NCBI RefSeq assembly: GCF_009910845.1
Contig: NZ_SIJB01000024.1
Coordinates: forward strand, 1-64,000
Origin: Chengkuizengella marina
Lineage (GTDB): Bacteria; Bacillota; Bacilli; Paenibacillales; KCTC-33759
Length of the DNA stretch: 64,000 bases
Direction of reading: 5' to 3'
The position numbers and the translations under genes are program-made. Each line of letters begins with the position of its first letter. The stretch's first letter is position 1. The notes beneath the pieces are model-generated. The model was not told where the DNA came from and ran no database searches. It saw nothing but the letters and a program-made list of their open reading frames with translations. This document shows positions 19,243 to 27,900 of the stretch, in pieces.

Positions 19243-19272
19243 TTAGCCGTCTGAACATACTCAGACGGCTAA
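19243..19272. terminator. Bidirectional hairpin between convergent genes
   Basis: A perfect 12-bp stem (ttagccgtctga, 19243-19254, with its complement at 19261-19272) and a 6-base loop. It lies between the stop of the beta-helix gene and the stop of the convergent SDR gene. T runs are short on both sides (TTTTAT on the minus strand). Confidence 0.7.
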
Positions 19273-19329
19273 ATGAAGTTTAGAATATTATTTTTTGAAA
19301 TTATAATTTCTGTTCACTTTTTTGGTTGC

Positions 19330-20094
19330 TTAAAAAGGATGTTGATTCCATTGTTGTCCGCCATCTAATGTTATGCATTCGCCATTCATATAAAGAGCCT
19401 TGTCTGAGAACATGAAATAAGCTAATTCTGCTATTTCTTCAGGTTTTCCAACTCTTCTTAAAGGAATACTGTTTAATGTTCTTTTAGCTGCAGCTTCAGA
19501 TTGGAATAGTTTTTCAGCTCCACCAGTTCTTTCTATTGGTCCTGGTGCGATAGCGTTTACACGAATGCCATAACTTCTACCCCATTCAACAGCTAATGTT
19601 CTAGTCATAGCAAGTACCCCTGCTTTAGCTGACGCTGAATGAATCACTCCTGGACCTGCGTCCCAAGCATACGTTGCAACAATGTTCAAAATGCTTCCTT
19701 GCATATGTCTATCAATCCAATATCTGCCTACTGCTGAACTGCAATAAAATGTACCATTTAATACAATATTTATAACTGCATTCCAACCATTAACGGATAA
19801 ATCTTCTGCCATACAAATGAAGTTTCCAGCGGCATTGTTGACTAGAAAATCAATTCTACCAAAAGCTTGATCTGTTTTTTGCACCATTTGATCCACTTGA
19901 TCTGGTTCTCGAACATCCATTTGAATACATAAAACCTGTCCATCATAAGTTTCGATTTCTTTTTTTGTTGCTTCTAATTTCTCTAGAGTTCGTCCAGTGA
20001 TAGCGACCTTAGCACCTTCTTGAGCAAATTTCTGTGCCATATGTTTACCCATTCCATTTGAACCACCTGTAACAATAACTACTTTATCTTTCAT
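19330..20094 (-). CDS. SDR oxidoreductase, 2,4-dienoyl-CoA reductase-like
   Basis: A 254-residue short-chain dehydrogenase/reductase. VTGGSNGMGKHMA (about residues 8-20) is the nucleotide-binding glycine motif and NNAAG (about 87-91) the structural NAG motif. The catalytic segment reads HSASAKAGVLAMTRTLAVEW: the Tyr of the usual YxxxK is replaced by Ser while the Lys is kept, as in dienoyl-CoA reductases of the FadH/DECR type. The C-terminus has YMNGECITLDGGQQW. The best match I know is Bacillus FadH (YkuF), acting in unsaturated fatty acid beta-oxidation. GGGGA precedes the ATG. Other fad genes are not in the window. Confidence 0.8.
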   Translation of the reverse strand: MKDKVVIVTGGSNGMGKHMAQKFAQEGAKVAITGRTLEKLEATKKEIETYDGQVLCIQMDVREPDQVDQMVQKTDQAFGRIDFLVNNAAGNFICMAEDLSVNGWNAVINIVLNGTFYCSSAVGRYWIDRHMQGSILNIVATYAWDAGPGVIHSASAKAGVLAMTRTLAVEWGRSYGIRVNAIAPGPIERTGGAEKLFQSEAAAKRTLNSIPLRRVGKPEEIAELAYFMFSDKALYMNGECITLDGGQQWNQHPF

Positions 20095-20184
20095 AGATAT
20101 ATTCCCCTTTCAATCTTGTTTATTTATTTTTAGAGAAAATTCTCAGAAGCCCTATGTTTAAGTATTTAATATAAATTATGACAA

Positions 20185-20213
20185 GAGACCAGAGTTTAAA
20201 AATTCCTGGTCTC
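20185..20213 (-). terminator. Probable terminator of the malic enzyme gene
   Basis: An 8-bp stem (gagaccag, 20185-20192, with ctggtctc, 20206-20213) directly downstream of the malic enzyme stop on the minus strand. The loop is A/T-rich and the following sequence TTGTCAT is only weakly T-rich. Confidence 0.55.
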
Positions 20214-20228
20214 ATAGTTTTTATTTGT

Positions 20229-21653
20229 TTATTTACGAAATTGTTTTGGAATTTTTCGAGCAACATTTGTGTCTATGGCTGCTTCAATGACATTTCTTCT
20301 GACTTTTTCAACAACTTTTTGATTAAAAACACTAGGTATAATGTAATAACTGTTTCTTTCTTCATCAGTTATAACTGATGCAATTGCTTCAGCAGCAGCT
20401 AGTTTCATCTCTTCATTAACTTCAGTTGCTCTGCAATCTAAAGCTCCTCTGAAAATACCAGGGAAAGATAATACATTATTAATTTGGTTAGGATAATCTG
20501 ATCTTCCTGTCGCCATCACACCTACGATGTCTTCAATTTCTTTAGGATCAATTTCAGGTGTAGGGTTAGCCATAGCAAAAACAATCGGATCTGCCGCCAT
20601 GTTTTCAACATCTTTCCTCTTTAAAATTCCTCCAGCAGATAATCCAATAAACACATCTGCATCCTTAATGACATCACTTAAGCTTCCACTTAATTGATTA
20701 GGATTTGTATTATCAGCATACCAATTCCACATCTCGTTATTATAGGATTGACTATTAACTAGTGCACCTTCACGATCGACACCAATAATTTCTTTTACTC
20801 CTGCCGCCATTAATATCTTGCTGCATGCAATTCCAGCAGCCCCAATACCAGTAATCACTACTTTTATTTCATCTATTGATTTTTTTACAATTTTTAAAGC
20901 ACTGATTAATGCAGCATATAATACTATCGCTGTTCCATGTTGATCGTCATGGAAAACAGGAATATCTAACTCTTCATTTAATCTAGATTCAATTTCAAAA
21001 CAACGTGGTGACGAAATATCCTCAAGGTTGATACCACCAAATGTTGGTGACAATGCTTTTACTATCCTAATAATCTCTTCAGTGTCTTGCGTATCTAAAC
21101 AGATTGGAAAGGCATCAACTTCAGCCAATTGTTTGAACAGCATCGCTTTACCTTCCATGACTGGCATGGCTGCATGAGGTCCGATATTACCCAAGCCTAG
21201 AACAGCACTACCGTCAGAAATAACAGCTACTGTATTTTTCTTAATGGTTAAAGTATGAGCTTTTTTCTTATCTTCATGAATGGCAGTACAGATTCGAGCA
21301 ACTTCAGGAGTATATACACGGGATAAATCCTCACGATTTTTAATCGGCGTTTTTGGTTGCATTTGAATTTTCCCACCTAAATGCAGGAGAAAGGTTCGGT
21401 CTGATACGTGGATTAGTTTTGCACCTTTTAATAATTTTACGCGATCAATAATTTCATTAATTTGAGTTGTTTCTGTAACGGTAACTGTAAGATCTCGGAC
21501 TGTGATTTGTCTATCAGTTTGTATGACATCAATCGCGATAACATCTCCACCTGATTCTGATATGGCTGTAACAACTCTACCAAATTTGATTTCTTCAGTA
21601 TCCATTTCGATACGAAGAATAATGCTTTTCCCACCCAGGTCTCTACTTGACAT
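20229..21653 (-). CDS. Malic enzyme with N-terminal ACT domain
   Basis: A 474-residue malic enzyme that oxidatively decarboxylates malate to pyruvate. Residues about 8-85 form an ACT regulatory domain (IILRIEMDTEEIKFGRVVTA ...). The catalytic part shows VYTPEVARIC (about 112-121), the Lys/Asp region around SDGSAVLGLGNIG (about 150-162), the metal-binding FHDDQHGTAIV (about 233-243) and a Rossmann motif VVITGIGAAGIACSKIL (about 265-281). The Asp in IGVDREGAL points to NAD(H) rather than NADP(H), which is inference. GGAGGAAAGC lies before the ATG. It is monocistronic as far as can be seen. Confidence 0.93.
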   Translation of the reverse strand: MSSRDLGGKSIILRIEMDTEEIKFGRVVTAISESGGDVIAIDVIQTDRQITVRDLTVTVTETTQINEIIDRVKLLKGAKLIHVSDRTFLLHLGGKIQMQPKTPIKNREDLSRVYTPEVARICTAIHEDKKKAHTLTIKKNTVAVISDGSAVLGLGNIGPHAAMPVMEGKAMLFKQLAEVDAFPICLDTQDTEEIIRIVKALSPTFGGINLEDISSPRCFEIESRLNEELDIPVFHDDQHGTAIVLYAALISALKIVKKSIDEIKVVITGIGAAGIACSKILMAAGVKEIIGVDREGALVNSQSYNNEMWNWYADNTNPNQLSGSLSDVIKDADVFIGLSAGGILKRKDVENMAADPIVFAMANPTPEIDPKEIEDIVGVMATGRSDYPNQINNVLSFPGIFRGALDCRATEVNEEMKLAAAEAIASVITDEERNSYYIIPSVFNQKVVEKVRRNVIEAAIDTNVARKIPKQFRK

Positions 21654-21942
21654 GATGCTTTCCTCCTAATTCCAATCCATTAATTTTAAATAAAAATCAC
21701 ATATGTCTTTTTAAAATTTCTATTAAAAAATTCCTATTAGTCAATAATAAATAATATGGATTATATATATTATATAACATATATAACTAAATAATATCTA
21801 GTTGATTCTCCAAATTACTAATAGAACTAAAATATCAATATGAACAAAAATATTAATTGGCTTTAAAAATACGGAAAAATTGGACTCTGCTTGTATTTTT
21901 CGATATGATAAATATGCAAAATGTATGTAGGGGGTGAAACGA

Positions 21943-22287
21943 ATGAGTTGTATTTTTTGTAAAATTGTTGAAGGGGAGCTTCCTTCAAAAAAGGTATTTG
22001 AAAGTGAACAAATTTTGGCTTTTCATGATATTCAACCAGAAGCACCTGTACATATATTGTTTATTCCGAAAAAACATATTCCGTCAATGAATGAAATAAC
22101 ACCAGAGGATGTAGATGCCATTTCTGAAATTCATTTGGCAATAAAAAAAGTTGCGAAAGAATTGAATGTAGATGAAAGTGGGTATAGAATCGTTAATAAC
22201 TGTGGTGTTGACGGGGGACAATTAGTTCCACATTTACATTATCATTTACTTGGTGGAGACAGATTAGGACGTCTTAATCCAAAATAA
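21943..22287 (+). CDS. HIT family nucleotide-binding protein (HinT-like)
   Basis: A 114-residue histidine-triad protein, likely a purine nucleoside phosphoramidase. CIFCKIVEGELPSKKVFE opens the protein and HLHYHLLGGDRLG near the end carries the HxHxH catalytic triad. The ATG at 21943 is preferred over a GTG at 21934, because AGGGGGTG overlaps that GTG and is well placed for the ATG. It precedes rpsU, which has its own strong promoter in the gap. The order HIT-rpsU-yqeY is one that I associate with Paenibacillus relatives. Confidence 0.93.
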   Translation: MSCIFCKIVEGELPSKKVFESEQILAFHDIQPEAPVHILFIPKKHIPSMNEITPEDVDAISEIHLAIKKVAKELNVDESGYRIVNNCGVDGGQLVPHLHYHLLGGDRLGRLNPK

Positions 22288-22311
22288 TTTGTTTTAACAA
22301 AAAGTGATAGG

Positions 22312-22341
22312 TTGACACTATCTTCTAATATAACATATAAT
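22312..22341 (+). promoter_or_regulatory. Sigma-A promoter of rpsU
   Basis: Consensus TTGACA (22312-22317) and TATAAT (22336-22341) with an 18-bp spacer, about 55 bp before the rpsU start. Both hexamers are perfect, as expected for a ribosomal protein gene. Confidence 0.85.
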
Positions 22342-22396
22342 TTTTATGATAAGCCGTTTTTATTTTGGACGGTCTGTTTGGAGGGAGGGAAAACTG

Positions 22397-22570
22397 GTGT
22401 CTGAAACTAAAGTTCGTAAAAATGAATCACTAGATGCGGCACTTCGTCGTTTTAAACGTTCAATGGCAAAAGATGGAGTGATCGCTGAAATAAAAAAACG
22501 TAAACATTATGAGAAACCTAGTGTTAAACGTAAAAAGAAATCTGAGGCTGCGCGTAAGAGAAAGTTCTAG
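22397..22570 (+). CDS. rpsU: 30S ribosomal protein S21
   Basis: 57-residue bS21, part of the small-subunit platform. The true start is the GTG at 22397, 7 bp after GAGGGAGGG; it gives [19 protein letters not shown], the family N-terminus, whereas the longer frame adds 17 unrelated residues. The C-terminus [12 protein letters not shown] is basic, as usual. It lies 12 bp before yqeY and is cotranscribed with it. Confidence 0.97.
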   Translation: MSETKVRKNESLDAALRRFKRSMAKDGVIAEIKKRKHYEKPSVKRKKKSEAARKRKF

Positions 22571-22582
22571 GGGGATTTTTTA

Positions 22583-23026
22583 ATGAGTTTAAGCGAAAGA
22601 TTAACTACTGATATGAAGCAAGCAATGAGAGATAAAGAAAAATTAAAACTTACCGTTATTAGAATGATTCGTTCAGCAATCAAGGATCTGGAGATTAATG
22701 AACGAAGAACTCCAGATGATAACGATGTGCTTGCTATCATTACTCGTGAGATAAAACAAAGGAAAGATTCCCTCCAAGAATTTAAAAACGCAGGCAGAGA
22801 TGATCTTGTAGAAAAATTAGAAGCAGAAATCAATATCATTAATGAGTACCTTCCGCAACAGCTAAGTGAAGAAGAAATTATCGAAATTGTTCAACAGACT
22901 ATCCAAGAAGTTGGGGCTTCTTCAAAAGCGGACATGGGCAAAGTGATGAGTGCACTTATGCCCAAAGTAAAAGGTCGTGCTGATGGCAAAATAGTGAATC
23001 AAACTGTTCAAAAATTTCTACAATAA
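22583..23026 (+). CDS. yqeY: GatB/YqeY domain protein
   Basis: 147-residue YqeY protein, related to the C-terminal tail domain of GatB amidotransferase subunits. The helical pattern MSLSERLTTDMKQAMRDKEK, RTPDDNDVLAIITREIKQRK and the C-terminal GKVMSALMPKVKGRADGKIV are typical. It is always found next to rpsU in Bacillales. Its role is unsettled; a tRNA-related function is suspected from the domain. A strong hairpin follows it. Confidence 0.95.
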   Translation: MSLSERLTTDMKQAMRDKEKLKLTVIRMIRSAIKDLEINERRTPDDNDVLAIITREIKQRKDSLQEFKNAGRDDLVEKLEAEINIINEYLPQQLSEEEIIEIVQQTIQEVGASSKADMGKVMSALMPKVKGRADGKIVNQTVQKFLQ

Positions 23027-23064
23027 AAAAATTAATGAATTCAATTTTTTTTAAAAATAAGCAA

Positions 23065-23090
23065 AAGGCATCTCCTAAAGGAGGTGCCTT
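23065..23090 (+). terminator. Terminator-like hairpin after yqeY
   Basis: A 12-bp stem with one mismatch or wobble (aaggcatctcct with aggaggtgcctt) and a 2-base gap, followed by a weakly T-rich stretch (AGTTTATACTTT). It ends the rpsU-yqeY unit. Confidence 0.65.
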
Positions 23091-23255
23091 AGTTTATACT
23101 TTAAAATATATAGTGCTGCCAACAGTATATCAAATTAACAGCTAATCTCAGTTCATTTCCAATAGGATTTTTTTTGCAAATTACTTCATTGAAACCTTAT
23201 CATTACATTTTCGTATTAGATATAGGTTATTATATTATTGAAAGGAGGATTACCA

Positions 23256-24596
23256 ATGAAGCGGAATTTGTTTAGAGTTATATATATAAGCGCTTTAATT
23301 GGTTTCATATTATCATCTTTTATCTCAATACAAGCCAAAACAAATGATTCTACAAAAGATTTGGTTTATGTTATACCAATCGAACAAAGTATTGAGTCAG
23401 GTTTACAAAAGTTTTTAGAACGTGCTTTTGATGAAGCATATGAAAATGGTGCAGATCAAATCATTTTAACAGTGAATACATTTGGTGGGTTGATCACCGA
23501 TGCAATTGATATCGGTGAAATGGTAAGAATAAGTCCTGTACCTATAACCGCTTATATCCAAGGAAAAGCACTTTCTGCTGGAAGTTACATCTCACTTAAT
23601 GCTAATCAAATTATGATGCAACCTGGAAGTTCTATTGGTGCAGCTGCAGTTGTAGATCTTGCAGGAAATAAAATTGAGGATTCAAAGGTCATTTCTGGAT
23701 GGTTGAGTCAAATGAAAGGTGCTGCAGAATTAAATGGTCGCAATCCTGAATATGCAATGGGTATGGTAGATGATAATCTGACTGTTAACGTTACTGAAAT
23801 TAATCGCTCCTTTGGGAAAGGAGAATTGATCTCTTTTTCTGCTAAAGAAGCAGTACTAGCAGGGTATGCAGAAGGTGAAGCGACAAATATTAATGAAGTA
23901 TTGGAGAACTTAAATATTGAGGATTACGAAATTGTAGAAATAAATCAGTCTCCTGCAGAAACTTTAGCAAGGTTTGTTACAAACCCTGTAGTGATGAGTT
24001 TATTATTACTAATTGGTCTAGTGGGCGTTGCATTTGAAGTGTTACTACCTGGTTTTGGATTCCCTGGGATCATTGGTGTAAGTGCTTTTGGATTATATTT
24101 CTTTGGTCATTATATTGCTGGGTTTGCTACGATAGAGCATGTACTTTTATTTGCAGCAGGTGTGGTATTATTACTAATAGAAATATTTGTTCCAAGTTTT
24201 GGGATTTTAGGAGTGCTAGGTATTGTTTCTTTAACAAGCAGTGTGATTTTGGCTGCATCTAATACAGGAAATGCGATGTTATCACTCATTATTGCTATTG
24301 TGACAGCTATTATTGTTATTGCTATCTCCATTAAGTATTTAGGTCATAAAGGAATTTGGAATCGTTTTATCTTGCGTGAATCTCTGACAAGTGAAGAAGG
24401 CTTTAATTCAACCGAATTACAGGAAAGTTTAGTTGGTGTTAAAGGGGAAACATTAACTCCTTTGCGTCCGTCTGGAATGGCTAGGTTACAAGATGAAAGA
24501 GTGGATGTAGTTACACGTGGAGAGTTTATTGACAGAAATGTAGAAGTCATTGTGATAAAAGTAGAAGGAACAAGAATTGTGGTCAGGGAAGTATAA
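23256..24596 (+). CDS. NfeD family membrane-bound ClpP-class serine protease
   Basis: 446-residue NfeD1b-type protein (YqeZ in Bacillus). A signal/anchor segment lies at residues 8-27. The ClpP-like domain spans about 35-235; NTFGGLITDAIDIGEMV and KALSAGSYISLNANQI carry the oxyanion region and the candidate nucleophile Ser. Four membrane segments follow (about 250-370), and the last 70 residues form the NfeD OB-fold (SLVGVKGETLTPLRPSGMARL). AAAGGAGG precedes the ATG at 23256. It is 93 bp upstream of floA; the pair is a known functional unit in flotillin membrane domains. Confidence 0.93.
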   Translation: MKRNLFRVIYISALIGFILSSFISIQAKTNDSTKDLVYVIPIEQSIESGLQKFLERAFDEAYENGADQIILTVNTFGGLITDAIDIGEMVRISPVPITAYIQGKALSAGSYISLNANQIMMQPGSSIGAAAVVDLAGNKIEDSKVISGWLSQMKGAAELNGRNPEYAMGMVDDNLTVNVTEINRSFGKGELISFSAKEAVLAGYAEGEATNINEVLENLNIEDYEIVEINQSPAETLARFVTNPVVMSLLLLIGLVGVAFEVLLPGFGFPGIIGVSAFGLYFFGHYIAGFATIEHVLLFAAGVVLLLIEIFVPSFGILGVLGIVSLTSSVILAASNTGNAMLSLIIAIVTAIIVIAISIKYLGHKGIWNRFILRESLTSEEGFNSTELQESLVGVKGETLTPLRPSGMARLQDERVDVVTRGEFIDRNVEVIVIKVEGTRIVVREV

Positions 24597-24689
24597 GATA
24601 ATTTCTTTAATTGATAACAAATGAAAGGCAATAACTTAAATGCCAAGATTACAATGGTAAATCTATATAAATTTTAGGAGGTAATTTTA

Positions 24690-25679
24690 ATGGCAGGTCT
24701 AGACCCTTTAGTTATTTATTTAGTTATAGGTGCATTAGCTGTAATTGTTTTATCCGTATTTTTGAGTTTTGTACCCATTATGCTTTGGATATCCGCACTG
24801 GCTTCCGGTGTTAAAATCGGGATTTTCACTTTAGTAGCAATGAAAATTCGTAGAGTTATTCCAAGTCGTATAGTAAACCCTATGATTAAAGCAACAAAAG
24901 CTGGATTAGGGTTATCCATCAATCAATTAGAAAGTCATTATTTAGCTGGTGGTAACGTGGATCGAGTGGTAAATGCTTTAATAGCAGCTCAAAGAGCAAA
25001 TATAGACCTTGTATTTGAAAGAGCTGCTGCGATTGATTTAGCTGGACGAGATGTATTACAAGCAGTACAAATGAGTGTTAATCCGAAAGTGATTGAGACA
25101 CCGCTTGTAGCCGCTGTTGCAAGTGATGGAATTGAAGTTAAAGTTAGAGCTCGTGTTACTGTTCGTGCTAATATAGATCGTTTAGTTGGTGGTGCAGGTG
25201 AAGAAACTATTATTGCCAGAGTTGGTGAAGGAATTGTAACTACAGTTGGTTCAGCAAGTTCTCATAAAGAAACATTGGAGAATCCTGATACTATTTCTAG
25301 AGTAGTGCTGGAAAAAGGGTTAGATTCAGGTACAGCATTTGAGATTTTATCTATAGATATTGCTGATGTAGATGTAGGTAAAAATATTGGAGCAAATTTA
25401 CAAACTGAACAAGCGGAAGCAGATAAACAAATTGCTCAAGCAAAAGCAGAAGAAAGACGCGCGATGGCTGTTGCTCAAGAGCAAGAAATGAGAGCAAAAG
25501 TAGAAGAGATGAGAGCTAAAGTAGTAGAAGCAGAATCCAAGGTACCACTTGCTATGGCAGATGCATTAAGAGAAGGGAAACTTGGTGTTATGGATTATAT
25601 GAATTTGAAAAATATTGATGCTGATACAAATATGCGCGATTCATTTGGCAAATCTACAGACCCTGATAAAACGGAGTGA
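24690..25679 (+). CDS. floA: Flotillin-like protein FloA
   Basis: 329-residue FloA (YqfA). An N-terminal hydrophobic hairpin (about residues 7-55) anchors it to the inner leaflet, a PHB-like domain follows (about 60-230; [20 protein letters not shown]), and the C-terminal part is a long Ala/Glu/Lys coiled coil ([20 protein letters not shown] onward) that mediates oligomers. It organises functional membrane microdomains affecting secretion and signalling. AGGAGG precedes the ATG. It lies directly after the nfeD gene, as in Bacillus. Confidence 0.96.
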   Translation: MAGLDPLVIYLVIGALAVIVLSVFLSFVPIMLWISALASGVKIGIFTLVAMKIRRVIPSRIVNPMIKATKAGLGLSINQLESHYLAGGNVDRVVNALIAAQRANIDLVFERAAAIDLAGRDVLQAVQMSVNPKVIETPLVAAVASDGIEVKVRARVTVRANIDRLVGGAGEETIIARVGEGIVTTVGSASSHKETLENPDTISRVVLEKGLDSGTAFEILSIDIADVDVGKNIGANLQTEQAEADKQIAQAKAEERRAMAVAQEQEMRAKVEEMRAKVVEAESKVPLAMADALREGKLGVMDYMNLKNIDADTNMRDSFGKSTDPDKTE

Positions 25680-25685
25680 TGACAC

Positions 25686-26120
25686 ATGGATTTTATGTTT
25701 ATCATTGCGATTATAGCTATTGTTGTCATTAGTAATTTATTTAGAAAATTTAGTCAACAAGTGCAAACAAATAGAATGCCAACATTCGGTGGCTCTGATG
25801 ATGGCGAAGGTCCGTTGAATTTAGAACCCATGGAAATGAATCAAAAGGCTTTAAAGGAAGACAGGAAAGTTGAACAACCAATTCACACTTTTAGTACAAC
25901 AAATTTTGGTGATCACAAGGATTTGAAGGGAAATTATCAAACATCAAGTAGTGGATTTGGATATGAGAAATTGAATAAACCAATTGTAACACCTTCAAAA
26001 AAGAATAAAGTGATAGAAAACAAAGGCCTTGATCCTAATCAGGCTATCCAAGGAATGATGTGGTCTGAAGTTTTTGGGCCACCTAGAGCCAAAAAACCTT
26101 ACTCTTACTACAAAAAGTAA
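25686..26120 (+). CDS. Membrane-anchored hypothetical protein after floA
   Basis: A 144-residue protein with one N-terminal membrane segment (residues 3-16) followed by a polar, low-complexity body rich in Asn, Lys, Gly and Ser and a conserved-looking end DPNQAIQGMMWSEVFGPPRAK. It sits 6 bp after floA, the place of yqfB in Bacillus, but I cannot establish homology. The tail GMMWSEVFGPPRAKKPY is the part most likely to be conserved. Cotranscription with nfeD-floA suggests a role at the same membrane domains. Confidence 0.6.
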   Translation: MDFMFIIAIIAIVVISNLFRKFSQQVQTNRMPTFGGSDDGEGPLNLEPMEMNQKALKEDRKVEQPIHTFSTTNFGDHKDLKGNYQTSSSGFGYEKLNKPIVTPSKKNKVIENKGLDPNQAIQGMMWSEVFGPPRAKKPYSYYKK

Positions 26121-26150
26121 AGTGTAATAATTCTGATTTCTACAAACAAG

Positions 26151-26199
26151 TAGAGGAAAATTGTATCCTTATATAGGATTATATTTTCCTCTATTTTTG
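26151..26199 (+). terminator. Terminator of the nfeD-floA operon
   Basis: A long stem pairs tagaggaaaat (26151-26161) with attttcctcta (26183-26193), with an inner helix of tatcct/aggat, followed by TTTTTG. Confidence 0.85.
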
Positions 26200-26210
26200 T
26201 ATTATCTTGT

Positions 26211-26241
26211 GTCATAATTCTTCATTCCGTTTCATATCGAT
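26211..26241 (+). promoter_or_regulatory. Possible sigma-E promoter of yqfC-yqfD
   Basis: GTCATAAT (26211-26218), a 14-bp spacer and CATATCGAT (26233-26241) resemble the mother-cell sigma-E pattern (about GTCATATT, 14 bp, CATACAAT). The Bacillus yqfCD genes are sigma-E dependent, which agrees. It lies about 48 bp before the yqfC start. Confidence 0.5.
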
Positions 26242-26288
26242 TTGTATATGGTTATAGTTGTGTGCTGACCCTTTAAAGGAGGGGCTTT

Positions 26289-26567
26289 ATGAGCCGCATT
26301 AAAAAAAAGTTTCGAAAATTCACAGCAAATGTTCTTGACTTACCAAAGGATGTCATATTTGATTTGCCAAGAATAACGATGATTGGAAACATGCAACTGT
26401 ATGTAGAAAATCATAAAGGTGTTATTCAATTTACAAGTGATACATTAACTTTAAAGCTAGATGTAGGTAAGTTAGAAATTATAGGTAAAGATCTTGTGAT
26501 TAGAGCCATTTTGACAGAGGAAGTTTTTATAGAAGGTGTGGTAGAAGATGTTAAATACATTCAGTAG
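26289..26567 (+). CDS. yqfC: Sporulation protein YqfC
   Basis: 92-residue YqfC family protein. The basic N-terminus MSRIKKKFRKFTANVLDLPK and the core DLPRITMIGNMQLYVENHKGV are typical, followed by a YabP-like all-beta body (DTLTLKLDVGKLEIIGKDL). AAAGGAGGGG precedes the ATG. It is 30 bp upstream of yqfD. The pair is expressed in the mother cell during sporulation; the molecular role is not well defined. Confidence 0.94.
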   Translation: MSRIKKKFRKFTANVLDLPKDVIFDLPRITMIGNMQLYVENHKGVIQFTSDTLTLKLDVGKLEIIGKDLVIRAILTEEVFIEGVVEDVKYIQ

Positions 26568-26597
26568 GCACATTAAGAGTTTCAAGGGGGGATAAAG

Positions 26598-27794
26598 GTG
26601 CGGTACCAACTGATTACATATTTTAGGGGACATGTTAAAATTGTTGTAAGAGGGAAAGAAATTGAAAGATTTATGAATGAACTTATTCATAATAACATAA
26701 AAATATGGGATGCAAGAAGAGTATCTGAGAGTTCAATTGAATTTCATATTCATTTGAATGATTTTTTTAAGCTTCGCCCGCTTTTAAAAAAGACAGGCTG
26801 TAGAATGAATGTGAAAGAACGATTTGGTATACCATTTTTTTTAAATAAATTTATGAAGAGAAAATTTTTTATCTCTGGCATTGCATTGTTTTTAATAGGA
26901 ATTTATATGTTATCAACGATGGTATGGGACATAGAAGTCATAGGTAACGATAGTTTGAGCACCGAACAAATTTTGCAAGAAGCAGAGGCATTAGGTATAC
27001 ATAAATATCAATTTAAATTTAAAATGGACGACCTAGATGTTGTTGCAAAGGAGTTAACAAAGAATTTGCCAGAGAGTAGTTGGATCGGTGTGACAATGAA
27101 AGGAACCAAAGTTCAGATAAAGGTAGTTGAGTCAACTATTCCAGAAGAGCTTCCTTTGCTGAATCCAAGGAATCTTATTGCAACTTCTGATGCCATTATT
27201 ACTGAAATCTTTGCTGAAAAAGGGAACCCTTTAGTTAAGGTAAATCATCGAGTGAAAAAGGGGGATGTTCTTATTTCTGGTGTTATAGGTGATGAAGAGA
27301 CTCAAGAAATTGTTGTCGCCAAAGGAAAGGTTAGAGGTTTGGTTTGGTATGAATATAATATAAAAGTTCCTTTAAAACAAGACGTAAAAGTGTATACAGG
27401 GAATGTTGTAGATAGGAAGTACTTAGTTTTTGGAAACAAAGCCTTAAAAATTATGGGTTTTGGTAGTTTGGAATTTGAAAAATCTGAAAATATACTGTCT
27501 AAACATATGCTAGGTTGGAGACAATATCCTTTACATATCGGTTGGATGGATGAAAAAGTGATGGAGTCTGAAGTAGTGGAAAGAGAATTGAATATGGAGG
27601 AAGCTCAATCTGTTGGAATCCAACAAGCAAAGTCAGATATCCTTTTTAGTACAGGAATTGATTCTAAAATACAGGCACAAAACATGATAAAAGTAAAAGA
27701 AAAGGATGGAATTGTATATATGAAAATCCTATTTGAAGTTGAGCAGGATATTATGACTGAACAACCTATTACTGAACTTAATGAAATATTTTAG
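26598..27794 (+). CDS. yqfD: Sporulation protein YqfD
   Basis: 398-residue YqfD, a mother-cell sporulation membrane protein. It has a cytoplasmic N-terminal region of about 90 residues, one membrane segment (about 92-110), and a large extracytoplasmic part with GTKVQIKVVESTIPEELP and later KVKEKDGIVYMKILFEVEQD. The start is GTG, placed after GGGGGG with normal spacing, and gives the family-typical opening VRYQLITYFRGHVKIVV. It follows yqfC and precedes phoH with a 106-bp gap. Confidence 0.95.
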   Translation: MRYQLITYFRGHVKIVVRGKEIERFMNELIHNNIKIWDARRVSESSIEFHIHLNDFFKLRPLLKKTGCRMNVKERFGIPFFLNKFMKRKFFISGIALFLIGIYMLSTMVWDIEVIGNDSLSTEQILQEAEALGIHKYQFKFKMDDLDVVAKELTKNLPESSWIGVTMKGTKVQIKVVESTIPEELPLLNPRNLIATSDAIITEIFAEKGNPLVKVNHRVKKGDVLISGVIGDEETQEIVVAKGKVRGLVWYEYNIKVPLKQDVKVYTGNVVDRKYLVFGNKALKIMGFGSLEFEKSENILSKHMLGWRQYPLHIGWMDEKVMESEVVERELNMEEAQSVGIQQAKSDILFSTGIDSKIQAQNMIKVKEKDGIVYMKILFEVEQDIMTEQPITELNEIF

Positions 27795-27900
27795 AAGATA
27801 ATGTTGCATTACTCTACAGTTATCAGATAAACTTGAACATATAGAGATAGTTCAAAAAGTCATAAAATGCATTTTACACTTACTAAGGAGTATGAGATAT

